64,000 bases of DNA. Origin: Methylotuvimicrobium sp. KM2. GTDB taxonomy: Bacteria; Pseudomonadota; Gammaproteobacteria; Methylococcales; Methylomonadaceae. Within the stretch, counting starts at the first letter, position 1. Every line of letters starts with the position of its first letter. A model generated the notes under the pieces. It was not told the DNA's origin. It did no database searches and saw only the letters and a program-made list of their open reading frames with translations. The DNA lies in NCBI RefSeq assembly GCF_038051925.1, contig NZ_CP150634.1, forward strand, positions 3,046,300 to 3,110,299, written 5' to 3'. Shown one piece after another: positions 26,980-36,113 of this stretch. The position numbers and the translations under genes are program-made.

Positions 26980-27723
26980 ATGAAAGACGACCAACTATTA
27001 CGCTACAGCCGGCAAATCATGCTGCCGCAAATCGATATCGAAGGCCAGCAACAATTGCTTGGCGCACACGTCTTGATCGTCGGTGCGGGCGGCCTTGGCT
27101 CACCGGCTTCGATCTATCTCACGGCAGCCGGTGTCGGACAAATCACTATTTACGATGACGACACAGTCGACCTTTCGAACCTACAGCGACAAATCGCTCA
27201 CTACACCGACGATATTGGGACGGACAAAGTAATTTCAACCCAAAAGACCTTAAAAAAATTAAATCCGGATACTCAAGTTAATATTTTCAAGCAGCGCTTG
27301 ACCGGAATCGCGCTCGACAAAACCGTAGAAAAAGCCGATATCGTCCTTGATTGTAGCGATAATTTTTCGACCCGATTCGCGATTAACAGCGCCTGTGTCA
27401 AACACCAAACACCATTGGTATCCGGAGCCGCGATACGATTTGAAGGCCAAGTATCGGTTTTTACACCGGGATTACATGACAGCCCTTGTTACAACTGCTT
27501 GTACTCGGACACGGGAGAAGAGATGCAGAATTGCGCAACCAACGGCGTTATTGCGCCCATTACCGGCATTATTGGCTGCATTCAAGCGCTTGAGGCAATT
27601 AAGTTAATTACCGGCGCCGGCGAAACGCTAACCGGGCGATTATTATTACTGGACGGTTTGACGATGGAATGGAACAGCATGAAATTAAGAAAAAACCCGA
27701 AATGCCCTACCTGCGGAAAATAG
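26980..27723 (+). CDS. moeB: ThiF/MoeB-family adenylyltransferase
   Basis: MoeB adenylates the C-terminal glycine of MoaD (molybdopterin synthase small subunit); ThiF does the same for ThiS. The 247-residue protein has the ATP loop GAGGLGSPASIYL (~37-49), the Arg/Asp motif DDDTVDLSNLQRQ, LDCSDNFSTR, the adenylation-site Cys region GVIAPITGIIG, and two CxxC zinc pairs (CYNCLY and CPTCGK). Ending in CxxC with no rhodanese domain fits a MoeB or ThiF of short type. It could supply the cofactor completed by the moeA product. It is convergent with, and overlaps by 39 bp, the gene on the other strand. Confidence 0.88.
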   Translation: MKDDQLLRYSRQIMLPQIDIEGQQQLLGAHVLIVGAGGLGSPASIYLTAAGVGQITIYDDDTVDLSNLQRQIAHYTDDIGTDKVISTQKTLKKLNPDTQVNIFKQRLTGIALDKTVEKADIVLDCSDNFSTRFAINSACVKHQTPLVSGAAIRFEGQVSVFTPGLHDSPCYNCLYSDTGEEMQNCATNGVIAPITGIIGCIQALEAIKLITGAGETLTGRLLLLDGLTMEWNSMKLRKNPKCPTCGK

Positions 27724-28158
27724 ATCGATAAAATCACCCGAATTGCACTCTTTTACCGGTTGTTGAAGTTTTTTCCACAACAACGAGATGATTCGGCGGG
27801 ATACCCAAGCCTCTTCTTGCCGAATAACCTTGACCGCCTTATTAAAAAACCTTGTCAAATCGGCAAACGGTAAATACCCCCTGGCTCCCGAAACCAAGCA
27901 ATCGATGACCTCACGATCGGTCAACTCAGGTGCGACCAAAATTATTTTGCTATCGGGACTCGCCGCATTTAATAACGCAATATATTCGGCGGTTTGCTGT
28001 TCGCGAAGTTCATAGCGAAGCACAACGACAAGCGGCTTGTATCTTTCAACCGCGATCAAGGCCTTTATTTCGTCATGATCGACTCGTATTTTTAGGCTCG
28101 GATCGTCGATGAACCGCAGAATGTCTTCGTCATTATCAATTATTTGCAAATCTATCAT
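27685..28158 (-). CDS. Degenerate receiver-like protein, DNA-binding half missing
   Basis: 157 residues that follow the LuxR/NarL-type receiver fold: LQIIDNDEDILRF at the start, SKIILVAPELTDREVIDCLVSGARGYLP in the middle and the linker helix EEAWVSRRIISLLWKKL. The expected phosphoacceptor Asp is absent (VVVLRYEL, Arg48/Tyr49 at that place), and the usual Lys after GARGYL is Pro. The protein ends just where the helix-turn-helix would begin, with a short unrelated tail. It may be an orphan pseudo-receiver or a decayed regulator. It overlaps the 3' end of moeB by 39 bp on the opposite strand, so transcription could interfere. Confidence 0.65.
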   Translation of the reverse strand: MIDLQIIDNDEDILRFIDDPSLKIRVDHDEIKALIAVERYKPLVVVLRYELREQQTAEYIALLNAASPDSKIILVAPELTDREVIDCLVSGARGYLPFADLTRFFNKAVKVIRQEEAWVSRRIISLLWKKLQQPVKECNSGDFIDLFSAGRAFRVFS

Positions 28159-28359
28159 AAATTTACCGATCGTTTAAGTTTTAAGTTTCCGATTTTCAAA
28201 AAGCCAATTCCACCCCTCTGTGTTTATTTGAGTCAAAATCATCCACGTTTTCAACTTAGAAAAGAGTCTAGTCTGTTTTGCGTAATTGTTAACTGTACCG
28301 AAGTACTATATTGCTCAACCTACTCCCTTTTGACCGAAAAAGCGTATAAGAACGAGAAG

Positions 28360-28456
28360 GTGTGGGGTATGCCTAGCGAGGATGTCGGCGGCAGGGAGCC
28401 GCCGTCAAGCCCCCATGGACGGGTTCACGGCGCTCCTCGATAGGCATACCCCATAC
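28360..28456. repeat. Family-A palindromic element, copy 4 with a different stem
   Basis: 97 bp: the arm GTGTGGGGTATGCCTAGCGA pairs with the inverted right arm TAGGCATACCCCATAC. The core (GTCGGCGGCAGGGAGCC, then ATGGACGGGTTCACGGCG) is that of family A, but the arms share no sequence with the other copies. It lies in the 338-bp gap 28159-28496, where I see no gene. Confidence 0.82.
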
Positions 28457-28496
28457 CCAACAAAGTTGAACGATTCTTCAGTAAGAAGGGAGTAGA

Positions 28497-29573
28497 TCAC
28501 TCTTCAACAATCTGCACTCGCTGAGTAATGCCGCAAACCAGTGTGTAGGGGATGGTTCCCGACCAAGACGCCACCTCTTCGATCGGCAATCCGCCTCCCC
28601 ATAGCGTCACCGGATCACCCGGCTTGGCATCGTCTTGTCCGCTCAAATCGACCGTGATCATATCCATCGATACCCTACCGATCATCGCGACGCGCTTGCC
28701 GTTAACAAGAACCGGCGTGCCGGATCGAGCATGACGAGGATAACCGTCCCCGTAGCCAATTGCGACAACCCCCATTTTAATCGGCCTATCGCACACCCAA
28801 GTACCGCCGTAACCCACCGTATCGCCTTGCCGTACGGATTTAACGGCAATCAACCGGGAATGCAAAGCCATGACCGGCTTTAAATCGAAATCACCTCCAG
28901 TCGTTTCGGGGAACGGAGAAATTCCATACAACATAATTCCGGGTCTTACCCAGTCGGTCAACGCTTCCCGCCAACCTAAAATCCCGGCTGAATTCGCGAT
29001 GCTACGCGGCCCTGCAAAACCCGACAATGTCCTGTTAAATAAGTCGATTTGTTTCAAAGTCATTGGGTCGGATCTCAGGTCGGCATTTGCCAAATGGGTT
29101 ATAAAACCAACCGGTTGCTTGATTAACGAGCTCGATCTCAAACGCTGATGAACTTTTACGACCTCGTCAGCCGAAAACCCCAAACGGTTCATGCCGGTAT
29201 CGATTTTCAACCAAGCATTGATTCCGATAGAGCCGAATTTTCGATCAATGATATCCAACTGCCCGAACGAGTGAATTAAGGGATCTAAACCGAAATCGAT
29301 CAAATCGTCCAATTCCTCAGAACACGTAAAACCTTCCATAACCGCGATGCGTTGCGTAATACCTGCTTGGCGCAAGCGAATGCCTTCATCGACGCGGGCC
29401 ACGGCAAAGCCGTCCGCTTCGGTTAAGCGTTCCGCGACGCGCAATAATCCGTGTCCATAAGCGTTGGCTTTAATCACCGCCATGACTTTAGAGTCGGGTG
29501 CGTAACGCCGGGCCACATTCAAATTATGGCGTAACGCATCTAGGTTCAATTTGACATAAGCGGCCGGCGTCAT
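28497..29573 (-). CDS. alr: Alanine racemase
   Basis: Alr is a PLP enzyme that interconverts L- and D-alanine for peptidoglycan. The 358-residue protein has the PLP-lysine motif AVIKANAYGHGLLRVA (~33-48), the substrate/PLP region GFSADEV and IGYGDGYPRHARSG, the second catalytic base Tyr in GVPxSMDM-like IGRVSMDMITVDLSG, and a normal C-terminal beta domain. The start overlaps the dnaB stop by 4 nt, a common gene order in gammaproteobacteria. The identification is certain. Confidence 0.98.
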   Translation of the reverse strand: MTPAAYVKLNLDALRHNLNVARRYAPDSKVMAVIKANAYGHGLLRVAERLTEADGFAVARVDEGIRLRQAGITQRIAVMEGFTCSEELDDLIDFGLDPLIHSFGQLDIIDRKFGSIGINAWLKIDTGMNRLGFSADEVVKVHQRLRSSSLIKQPVGFITHLANADLRSDPMTLKQIDLFNRTLSGFAGPRSIANSAGILGWREALTDWVRPGIMLYGISPFPETTGGDFDLKPVMALHSRLIAVKSVRQGDTVGYGGTWVCDRPIKMGVVAIGYGDGYPRHARSGTPVLVNGKRVAMIGRVSMDMITVDLSGQDDAKPGDPVTLWGGGLPIEEVASWSGTIPYTLVCGITQRVQIVEE

Positions 29574-30964
29574 TCGTAATCGTCTCCGCCGTAAGGGTTT
29601 CCGGCAAAGTTTTCAAATCGAGTGTATTGCCCGAGGAAAGTCAACCTGACCGTGCCTATCGGACCGTTACGTTGCTTACCGATGATAATTTCGGCCACGC
29701 CTTTCTCCGGACTATCCGGATTGTAAACCTCATCCCGATAAACGAACACGATCACGTCGGCATCCTGTTCGATACCGCCCGATTCACGCAAATCGGACAT
29801 CACCGGCCGTTTATTGGGCCGCTGCTCCAAATTCCGGTTAAGCTGAGATAATGCGATAACCGGCACATTGAGTTCCTTGGCCAAGGCTTTGAGCCCCCTG
29901 GAAATATCCGATATTTGCTGAACCCGGCTATCACCGCTTGCCGGTGACTGCATCAATTGCAAATAATCCAATACAATCAAACCCAGCTGACCATGTTCGC
30001 GCATCAATCGCCGCGCTCTCGAGCGGACTTCGGTCGGCGTCAACGCCGGCGTATCGTCGATAAACAATTTGGTTTCGGCCAATAAATTAATCGCCGAAGT
30101 CAAACGCGGCCATTCGTCGTCGTCAAGTTTACCGGTCCTAATTTTATGTTGATCGATACGCCCCAATGAGGACATCATACGCATCGCCAAGGAGTCTCCA
30201 GGCATTTCCATACTGAACACCGCAACCGGTTTATCGCCTTTGATTGCAACATTCTCCGCCATGTTCATCGCGATCGTGGTTTTACCCATTGACGGTCGGC
30301 CTGCCACAATAATTAAATCGGACGGCTGCAGGCCCGAGGTCATTTCGTCGAAATCATTGAATCCGGTGCTCGCGCCGGTGATATTGCCTTCTTGCTCATA
30401 AAGCATTTCGATCTTATCGACCGCCTGCGCCAGCAACGACTTGATCGACGTGAAACCGCCCTGCCCGCGTTGGCGCTGTTCGGCGATTTGAAATACTTGG
30501 CGCTCGGCATTTTCGAGCAACTCCGATGTATCGCGCCCTTCCGGATTAAAAGCCGAGTCGGATATATCGGTTCCGACATGGATCAACTGCCTTAAAACGG
30601 ACTTATCGCGAACAATGGTTGCATAAGCGACGATATTCGCGGCACTCGGCGTATCCTTTGCCAAGGTGCCTAAATAGGCCAGACCGCCGACCTCGTTCAA
30701 TTGTCCGGCGGAAGCGAGTGCCTCCGATAAGGTAATGACATCGAAAGGATCTTGTTTTTCCGCCAATTTTTCGATGGCTCGAAAAATCATTCGATGATCC
30801 TTGCGATAAAAATCGCCTTCGACAACTTTATCGGCGATCGAATCCCAGGTTTGGTTATCCAGCATCAAACCGCCGAGCACGGATTGCTCGGCTTGTATTG
30901 AATGCGGCGATACTTTTAAAGCTTCGGTTGCGTAATCGCGGTCGAATACATATTCTTCAGACAT
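29570..30964 (-). CDS. dnaB: Replicative DNA helicase DnaB
   Basis: DnaB is the hexameric 5'-3' helicase of the replisome. The frame runs further upstream, but the ATG at 30964 (MSEEYVFDRDYATEALK) gives a 464-residue protein of normal size; the leader before it is repeat-linked noncoding DNA. The N-terminal domain (VSPHSIQAEQSVLGGLMLD) and the RecA-like motor with Walker A GRPSMGKTT, Walker B LIVLDYLQLM and the conserved LSQLNRNLEQRPNKRPVMSDLRESG are clear. No intein is present. It is coupled to alr by a 4-nt overlap. Confidence 0.98.
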   Translation of the reverse strand: MSEEYVFDRDYATEALKVSPHSIQAEQSVLGGLMLDNQTWDSIADKVVEGDFYRKDHRMIFRAIEKLAEKQDPFDVITLSEALASAGQLNEVGGLAYLGTLAKDTPSAANIVAYATIVRDKSVLRQLIHVGTDISDSAFNPEGRDTSELLENAERQVFQIAEQRQRGQGGFTSIKSLLAQAVDKIEMLYEQEGNITGASTGFNDFDEMTSGLQPSDLIIVAGRPSMGKTTIAMNMAENVAIKGDKPVAVFSMEMPGDSLAMRMMSSLGRIDQHKIRTGKLDDDEWPRLTSAINLLAETKLFIDDTPALTPTEVRSRARRLMREHGQLGLIVLDYLQLMQSPASGDSRVQQISDISRGLKALAKELNVPVIALSQLNRNLEQRPNKRPVMSDLRESGGIEQDADVIVFVYRDEVYNPDSPEKGVAEIIIGKQRNGPIGTVRLTFLGQYTRFENFAGNPYGGDDYE

Positions 30965-31183
30965 AATATCGGTCAAGGGAAATACTGCTAAATAGAAGTT
31001 GATTGAAAATCGGTACGGATTCCGACACACCGAATTCCGACACATAGAAAGTTACTGCGATTCAGTTATGAGAAAACTCGTTTACTCCGTTCGTACCGAA
31101 AAAATCGCTGCACTTACTGTGAAAGTACGATGCCGGCTCCGAGAAAGGTGCGGTTGCTCGATCGACAGGCGTCGGCGGCAGGG

Positions 31184-31281
31184 CAGATTTTTGCTCCTCG
31201 GCAATTGCTCCTGCATTGCCCTAATACACGCCATCCATGGCGTAATGCAAAATCTGCATTCACGCCATCCTTGGCGATCAG
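31184..31281. mobile_element. Nested insert C in the hairpin loop of a family-A element
   Basis: 98 bp between CAGGG and ATAGCCGCC of the host repeat. CAGATTTTTGC and GCAAAATCTG are inverted ends of its first 73 bp, and the palindrome CACGCCATCC(A/T)TGGCG occurs twice inside. I see no coding capacity and no clean target duplication, so its mechanism is unknown. Confidence 0.65.
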
Positions 31282-31314
31282 ATAGCCGCCGTCGAGCCTA
31301 CATGGTCGTATTCA

Positions 31315-31379
31315 CCCAGCACCTAAATTCCATAGCCTATTGGCTATGGTTAACTATCTTGGATAATTTAGGTGCTGGG
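31315..31379. mobile_element. Nested insert B: 65-bp MITE with TTCA target duplication
   Basis: The ends CCCAGCACCTAAAT and ATTTAGGTGCTGGG are perfect 14-bp inverted repeats, and the element is flanked on both sides by TTCA (31311-31314 and 31380-31383), which is single in uninterrupted copies of the host repeat. Its inner part has a short hairpin CCATAGCC/GGCTATGG. Confidence 0.85.
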
Positions 31380-31584
31380 TTCACGGCGTCCTGTCGGGCG
31401 AGTGACCGCACCCTAACCCGCCTCGCACTTTCATTTGCCGGGGGCGATTGCTAGGCCATCATGAACGTTACTGTGAAAGTTCACTAATTCGGACTCCTTA
31501 TCTAATTTTTCGGTATGAAAAACAATGTTGTTTCCGAATAAGATGCGGTTGCCAGACCTTCATGAACGTTAGGTTGAATGTGCG

Positions 31585-31765
31585 AGGTGCATTAGAGGAG
31601 CGCCGCGAACCCACCCAAGGAGAATAAAAATAAGGGTATCCGAGGGCGTAGAGCCCACATAGACGTATTCGCCCAGCACCTAAATAAGCCATGGTTATGA
31701 ATTATTACCAATGACCTATGGAATTTAGGTGCCGAGCCTGTCAAGCGGGTCACAGAACCACTGCA
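31585..31765. repeat. Degenerate family-A element with a second B insert
   Basis: The core GAGCCCACATAGACGTATTC is recognisable up to 31671, then CCCAGCACCTAAAT begins a second B element (~31672-31736, in inverse orientation relative to the first), followed by CCTGTCAAGCGGGTCAC of the right arm. The insertion point in the host core is the same as in 31147-31412. The whole stretch 31046-31837 has no gene. Confidence 0.75.
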
Positions 31766-31837
31766 AAGCTAACTATTTTGAGAAGTTTTTGTGCATATCT
31801 CTTCACTTAACGTAGCGCTCCGTCCCCAGCAAAACCA

Positions 31838-32851
31838 CTAAACCCCAATACGAGAAATCCCAACCGCCTCTCGCAATTGCTTCATAAAAGGCACGCTTAT
31901 ATCGCGGGCCTTTTTAGCGCCTTCCTGCAATTCGTTTTCAATATGCTCAGGCGCCTGTAATAAGGCTTCATAACGCTCTCGGGCCGGGGCAATATGGTCG
32001 TTGATATATTCGAACAACAACTTTTTCATTTCACCCCAAGCAATACCGTCCGCATAGAGTTTTCGAACTTCATCGACTTCCGAAGGCCGGGCAAAAGCCT
32101 GATAAATACCAAACAAAGTGCAACCATCGGGATCTTTCGGCTCGCCCGGTTCAAGTGAATTGGTTTTGATTTTGTTAATCAGTTTTCTGAGTTTTTTCTC
32201 GGGTTCGAATAGCGGGATCGTATTGTTGTAACTTTTACTCATTTTCCGTCCGTCCAAACCGGACAGAGTCGCGGCATTTTCAGTCACAACCGCATCCGGG
32301 ATAACAAAATGTTCGCCATAAATATGATTGAAACGCCCGGCGATATCCCGAGCCATTTCGATATGCTGAATTTGATCTTTTCCGACAGGTACCTTGTGTG
32401 CATTGAATATCAAAATGTCGGCCGCCATCAGAATCGGATAACTAAACAAACCCATCGTAATGCCTTTGTCGGGATCGTTTTCGCCGCCTTGTTCGTTTTC
32501 GGCAACCGCTGCCTTGTAAGCATGCGCCCTATTCATGAGTCCTTTTGCCGTTACGCACGTCAACATCCAGGCCAACTCGGTAATCTCCGGCACATCGGAT
32601 TGCCGGTAAAACACCGCATTCGAGGTATCCAGGCCGAGCGCCAACCAAGTCGCGGCAATTTCGAGACTCGACTGTCTGACTTTTTCCGGGTCCTGGCATT
32701 TGATCAAGGCATGATAATCGGCCAAAAAATAAAACGGACTGACGTTTGCATCCTTACTAGCAGCAATGGCCGGCCTAATCGCGCCTACATAATTTCCCAA
32801 ATGAGGAGTACCGGTGGTCGTGATACCGGTTAAAACGGTTGCTTTTGTCAT
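31838..32851 (-). CDS. trpS: Tryptophanyl-tRNA synthetase
   Basis: A class I aminoacyl-tRNA synthetase that charges tRNA-Trp. The 337-residue protein has the HIGH-type motif TPHLGNY (~15-21), the KMSKS motif [10 protein letters not shown], and the Trp pocket [16 protein letters not shown] and [15 protein letters not shown]. Length is normal. It is monocistronic, with repeats downstream and a 337-bp gap upstream. The identification is certain. Confidence 0.98.
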   Translation of the reverse strand: MTKATVLTGITTTGTPHLGNYVGAIRPAIAASKDANVSPFYFLADYHALIKCQDPEKVRQSSLEIAATWLALGLDTSNAVFYRQSDVPEITELAWMLTCVTAKGLMNRAHAYKAAVAENEQGGENDPDKGITMGLFSYPILMAADILIFNAHKVPVGKDQIQHIEMARDIAGRFNHIYGEHFVIPDAVVTENAATLSGLDGRKMSKSYNNTIPLFEPEKKLRKLINKIKTNSLEPGEPKDPDGCTLFGIYQAFARPSEVDEVRKLYADGIAWGEMKKLLFEYINDHIAPARERYEALLQAPEHIENELQEGAKKARDISVPFMKQLREAVGISRIGV

Positions 32852-33188
32852 TATAAATAAATCCCCAAAACCCTGACGGGGTTCACATCGTTAAAATCTG
32901 CAAAATATTACATGATTTACAATCAATAGCCATAGTCTATCCGAAAACTTTTACCCACAACTCCCTTTAAGCTCAAAAAATGGTTAACTTTATAAAGGTA
33001 TGGAGTGTAGCTAACGAGCAACAATGCCAAAACAGAATCTCATAATATGAAGTTATGCAACTTTCAAGGTGATTTTCATGAACAAGCATTTTATTTATAG
33101 TAAACTTCGCGCAAACAGTCTGAAAGCAAAAACGAGCACTGCCATTCACGGAAAAACAATTTATCCAATTATAAAGAAGAGAGTTGAC

Positions 33189-33488
33189 ATGCTGGAATAC
33201 GATGAAAAACGTAATTACATCCGAATGAGCGTCGATTGCGAACTCACCTACAAGTTAGCCGATGCAAGCGAAAGTCATTCCGGAATTTGCACATCCATTA
33301 GCGGTTCTGGTGTCTCCTTCATTGCGGATCAGTCCTTCGATCCCGGAAGCGCTATGGAGGTCAATATTACGCCCAAAAACACAATCACTCCGCCCATGAC
33401 CGCCTATATCGAAGTTGTCAGAACGACAAAGCAAGATGATGGCCGCTACGAAATTGCCGCCGCAATCAAGAGCATCAAAGGCCATTAA
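33189..33488 (+). CDS. PilZ-domain protein
   Basis: A 99-residue single-domain PilZ protein; PilZ domains bind cyclic-di-GMP. The start is set at 33189 behind AAGAGAG; a longer frame from 33069 adds 40 low-complexity residues and is less likely. The N-terminal binding loop EKRNYIRM has the RxxxR pattern, and the second motif is present as SISGSGVSF (usually D/NxSxxG). It may therefore sense the c-di-GMP produced by the GGDEF proteins at 45770-47509. It has 36 bp to queD on the same strand. The gap 32852-33188 shows no other gene. Confidence 0.85.
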   Translation: MLEYDEKRNYIRMSVDCELTYKLADASESHSGICTSISGSGVSFIADQSFDPGSAMEVNITPKNTITPPMTAYIEVVRTTKQDDGRYEIAAAIKSIKGH

Positions 33489-33524
33489 CTTACATTATTC
33501 CAAATTGGCCGAGATTGCTAACTC

Positions 33525-33929
33525 ATGTATACGATTACTAAGGAAGTCTATTTTTGCTATGGGCATAGACTGATGAACCACCCAGGCAAGTGCCGTCATC
33601 TTCACGGACACAGCGTTAAGGCTGCTATCACGATTAAACAAGAACATCTTAACGAGCAAGGCATGGTTTGTGACTTTTCGGACATAAAAGCGTGTGTAGA
33701 AGACTATATCAACGAACATTTGGATCATAATTTTCTATTGCATAAAAACGACCCGATCATTCCGTACTTAACCGAAACCCAAGAGCGATTCATGGCTCTA
33801 GACGAGCATCCAACCGCGGAAGTATTGAGTCAAATGATTTATCAACATATTAAAGAACAAGGGTTCGATGTCGACCAAGTGACCTTATGGGAAACCGCAA
33901 GCGCTCATGCCTGTTATAGGGAATCCTGA
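33525..33929 (+). CDS. queD: 6-carboxy-tetrahydropterin synthase QueD
   Basis: QueD converts 7,8-dihydroneopterin triphosphate to 6-carboxy-tetrahydropterin in queuosine synthesis. The 134-residue protein has the zinc histidines and catalytic Cys in YGHRLMNHPGKCRHLHGHS, the strand MVCDFSDIKACVED and the C-terminal Glu/His region TLWETASAHACY. It is a normal size for a single T-fold subunit. The gene precedes DUF1249 by six bases and is probably transcribed with it. Confidence 0.93.
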   Translation: MYTITKEVYFCYGHRLMNHPGKCRHLHGHSVKAAITIKQEHLNEQGMVCDFSDIKACVEDYINEHLDHNFLLHKNDPIIPYLTETQERFMALDEHPTAEVLSQMIYQHIKEQGFDVDQVTLWETASAHACYRES

Positions 33930-33935
33930 TCTATC

Positions 33936-34388
33936 ATGAGCAGGATTCATCCGCAAAACAAAGCGGCGTGCTTGGAAACCATCTGTGCTTCTAATTACCG
34001 AAAGTTGTTAAGCTTAATTCCGAACATCAGAAATCTGGCACAATCGGCGGTCGGAAAAGCCTCGCAAAAACCTGACCTGCAGCTTGAGGTTCTCGAACGC
34101 TCGACACACACGCTTACTGTAAAACTCAGCCATCGATTTGGTCAATTACCCAACGATCTATGGGTGCCGGATGTCACAGTACGCGTATATTTGGACGCGG
34201 AACTCGTCGAAGTATTGCGCGATCATGCCAGATCAGACGTCTCTCGCGTCTACAAAGACCCCGGCAAGATCTCTGAAATCTTAAATTATAAATGGCAATT
34301 AAATTATTTTTTGCTGAAATGGCTGGATCACTGCCTGAGCATTAATTATCAATTCACCGATCGAAAAGCCACTGAAGTTATAGCCTGA
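33936..34388 (+). CDS. DUF1249-family protein
   Basis: The 150-residue cytoplasmic protein has the DUF1249 pattern: YRKLLSLIPNIRN at the N-terminus, VLERSTHTLTVKLSH, DLWVPDVTVRVYLDAELVEVL and the C-terminal FLLKWLDHCL. Relatives lie next to nudF/cpdA in many gammaproteobacteria; here it follows queD. The function is not known. The assignment to the family is good. Confidence 0.87.
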   Translation: MSRIHPQNKAACLETICASNYRKLLSLIPNIRNLAQSAVGKASQKPDLQLEVLERSTHTLTVKLSHRFGQLPNDLWVPDVTVRVYLDAELVEVLRDHARSDVSRVYKDPGKISEILNYKWQLNYFLLKWLDHCLSINYQFTDRKATEVIA

Positions 34389-34536
34389 TTTCCCCATAGC
34401 CTCTATCACCCCATACACTCTTAGCTAATCCAATTTCGGGACAAGAAAATCCTGTTAAACGAGTCACGAACCTCCAAAAAGCACACTGTTTCGGGCGCTT
34501 ACTGTGAAAGTTTGTGGATTTGGACTCTTTCAAGCG

Positions 34537-34603
34537 CGCCAAGATTTTTCGCGAAAGCTGAAATGGGGTCCATCCGATTTCAGCAGCGAAAAATGACTTG
34601 GCG
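34537..34603. repeat. 67-bp strong hairpin element
   Basis: CGCCAAGATTTTTCGC and GCGAAAAATGACTTGGCG are inverted arms, with a second inner pair GCTGAAAT/ATTTCAGC around the loop GGGGTCCATCCG. It is a stand-alone near-perfect cruciform with no coding content, in the long gene-free stretch 34389-35441. Confidence 0.7.
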
Positions 34604-34839
34604 ATTATTGCCTTCGGCGGCCCCGATTCGCCCTGCGTCCGTGCCACTACGCCACATCATCGTATACTCGATGCGGCTCCGTAGCACTCCCACAAATGGC
34701 TTTACGCCGTGTCGCGATGCCTTGTATTTTGCCTCCGCCTGCGCTATTCGCGCAGACTCCGGCAAAACACCCGGCGCTACGGCTATCGGGGACTAAAAAT
34801 CATCACTTCGCTGACGCTCCGTTTCCATGATTTTCAGCG

Positions 34840-35126
34840 ATCGCTGTTTCCCAAGCGTTGCTTGGGAAACGATTCCGCAAGCTCCGCTTGCCGTCACGGG
34901 AAGCAGAGCTTCCGGAACTGCCTTCCCAAGCCGAGTTCTCATCGTTACACATAAGTCAAAAATTACTCTTTTACAATCTTATCCGATGAGACCTCGATAC
35001 CATTTATTGTCACTTAACAATCTCGACTTCGAAATCGCGATCAGGGGATCGCTCCCACAGAGCATCCTGCCCCTTGTGGGAGCGACGCCTTCGTCGTCCC
35101 TCACCTAACGCTAGGTGAGGGAAAGC
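34840..35126. repeat. Mosaic of AAGC(G/T)TTGCTTGGG and GTGGGAGCG repeats
   Basis: 34840-34935 holds degenerate CCCAAGC/GCTTGGG palindromes and GGAAGC/GCTTCC pairs. 34981-35126 is a full copy of the GTGGGAGCG repeat with the ACCTCGATACCATTTATTG leader and CCTCACCTAACGCTAGGTGAGG palindrome. Together with the hairpin at 34537 these fill the 1-kb gap before the efflux regulator. No gene is seen there. Confidence 0.7.
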
Positions 35127-35441
35127 CACTAATGTTCAATATCCGCAGATTTATCAAACAACACCGTTTCCAAATATACGATGACCTCTGTTTAGCAAGT
35201 TTACCGATACTTGTGTATAACAGAGAGAGCCGAGCTTGGGAAGGAGCGAACCCAGCCAACGCCGCGCACTTTCATCTGCCGGGGCGATGGCCAGGCCTTC
35301 ATGATCGTTACTGTGAAAGCTCGTAGTTTCGGACTCTTGGGCCCCTCGCTCAGGCTCATGAGTCATTAAACAAGACTGGAATTTGTCTATTAGATAATTT
35401 AAATGTATATTTGAAATTCTCGTTTGAATATCTGATCCGCG

Positions 35442-36113
35442 ATGCCCGAGCCTACAGCCAAACCGTTAAAAACTCGCACCCGCTTAATTATCGCGGCCAG
35501 CCGAATTTTTGCCGAAAAAGGCTTTCAAGAAGCAACGATTGCCGAAATCTGCGAACAAGCCCAAACTAATATTGCTTCGGTCAATTATCATTTTCGAGAT
35601 AAGGAAAGTCTTTATCTCGAAGCCTGGCGCCATGCGTTTCTCAAGGACCTTGAAATTTATCCGTCGGATGGCGGCGTTGCGCCCAGTGCTTCCCCAGAAA
35701 AACGCCTAGCGGGTCGTATTCGCTCTTTGATCGCCCGCATCGCCGACGACGATTCGCATTTTTTCGCGATCATCAACAAAGAAATGGCGCAACCGACCTC
35801 GTTGCTGCCGGAAATTCTCGAAAAAGAAATCAATCCGCAGCGCCAAGCCATGCTTGAACTCATTGCCGAATGCTTGGGACCGAATGCGGATCAACGTACG
35901 ATACATTTTTGTCATGCCAGCATCATCGGCCAATGCTTTCATCTTTTGAAAATCAAACACATGCAAAGCCACTTTCCGGCACGAAGATACAATCCGGAAT
36001 TAGAGAACCCGACAGCCTACGCCGATCATGTCGTGCATTTTTCATTGGCCGGAATTAAAGCACTGCGCGACCGTCTCGAACCAAGCCTTGGAGACGAGAC
36101 ATGCGAGTCATAA
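35442..36113 (+). CDS. TetR-family regulator of the efflux operon
   Basis: A 223-residue DNA-binding repressor. The N-terminal helix-turn-helix domain (residues ~10-60) shows ASRIFAEKGFQEATIAEICEQAQTNIASVNYHFRDKESLY, typical of TetR/AcrR; the C-terminal ligand domain resembles the DUF1956/CecR type. It overlaps the start of the outer-membrane channel gene by 13 nt, so it is the first gene of the efflux operon and likely autoregulates it by binding near 35400. The ligand is unknown. Confidence 0.92.
   Translation: MPEPTAKPLKTRTRLIIAASRIFAEKGFQEATIAEICEQAQTNIASVNYHFRDKESLYLEAWRHAFLKDLEIYPSDGGVAPSASPEKRLAGRIRSLIARIADDDSHFFAIINKEMAQPTSLLPEILEKEINPQRQAMLELIAECLGPNADQRTIHFCHASIIGQCFHLLKIKHMQSHFPARRYNPELENPTAYADHVVHFSLAGIKALRDRLEPSLGDETCES

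Larger units (their letters stand above)
31147..31412. repeat. Family-A element carrying two nested insertions
   Basis: The arms GGTGCGGTTGCTCGATCGAC (31147-31166 and on) and GTGACCGCACC (ending 31412) belong to one family-A element of about 99 bp, but they are 266 bp apart. Two foreign segments, 31184-31281 (in the hairpin loop) and 31315-31379 plus a 4-bp duplication (in the core), account for the difference. Removing both restores a normal element. Confidence 0.88.

Noticed and set aside
31046..31837. Repeated arrays resembling a CRISPR
   Set aside because: The repeats are palindromic, few, of different families and nested; there are no regular spacers and no cas genes.
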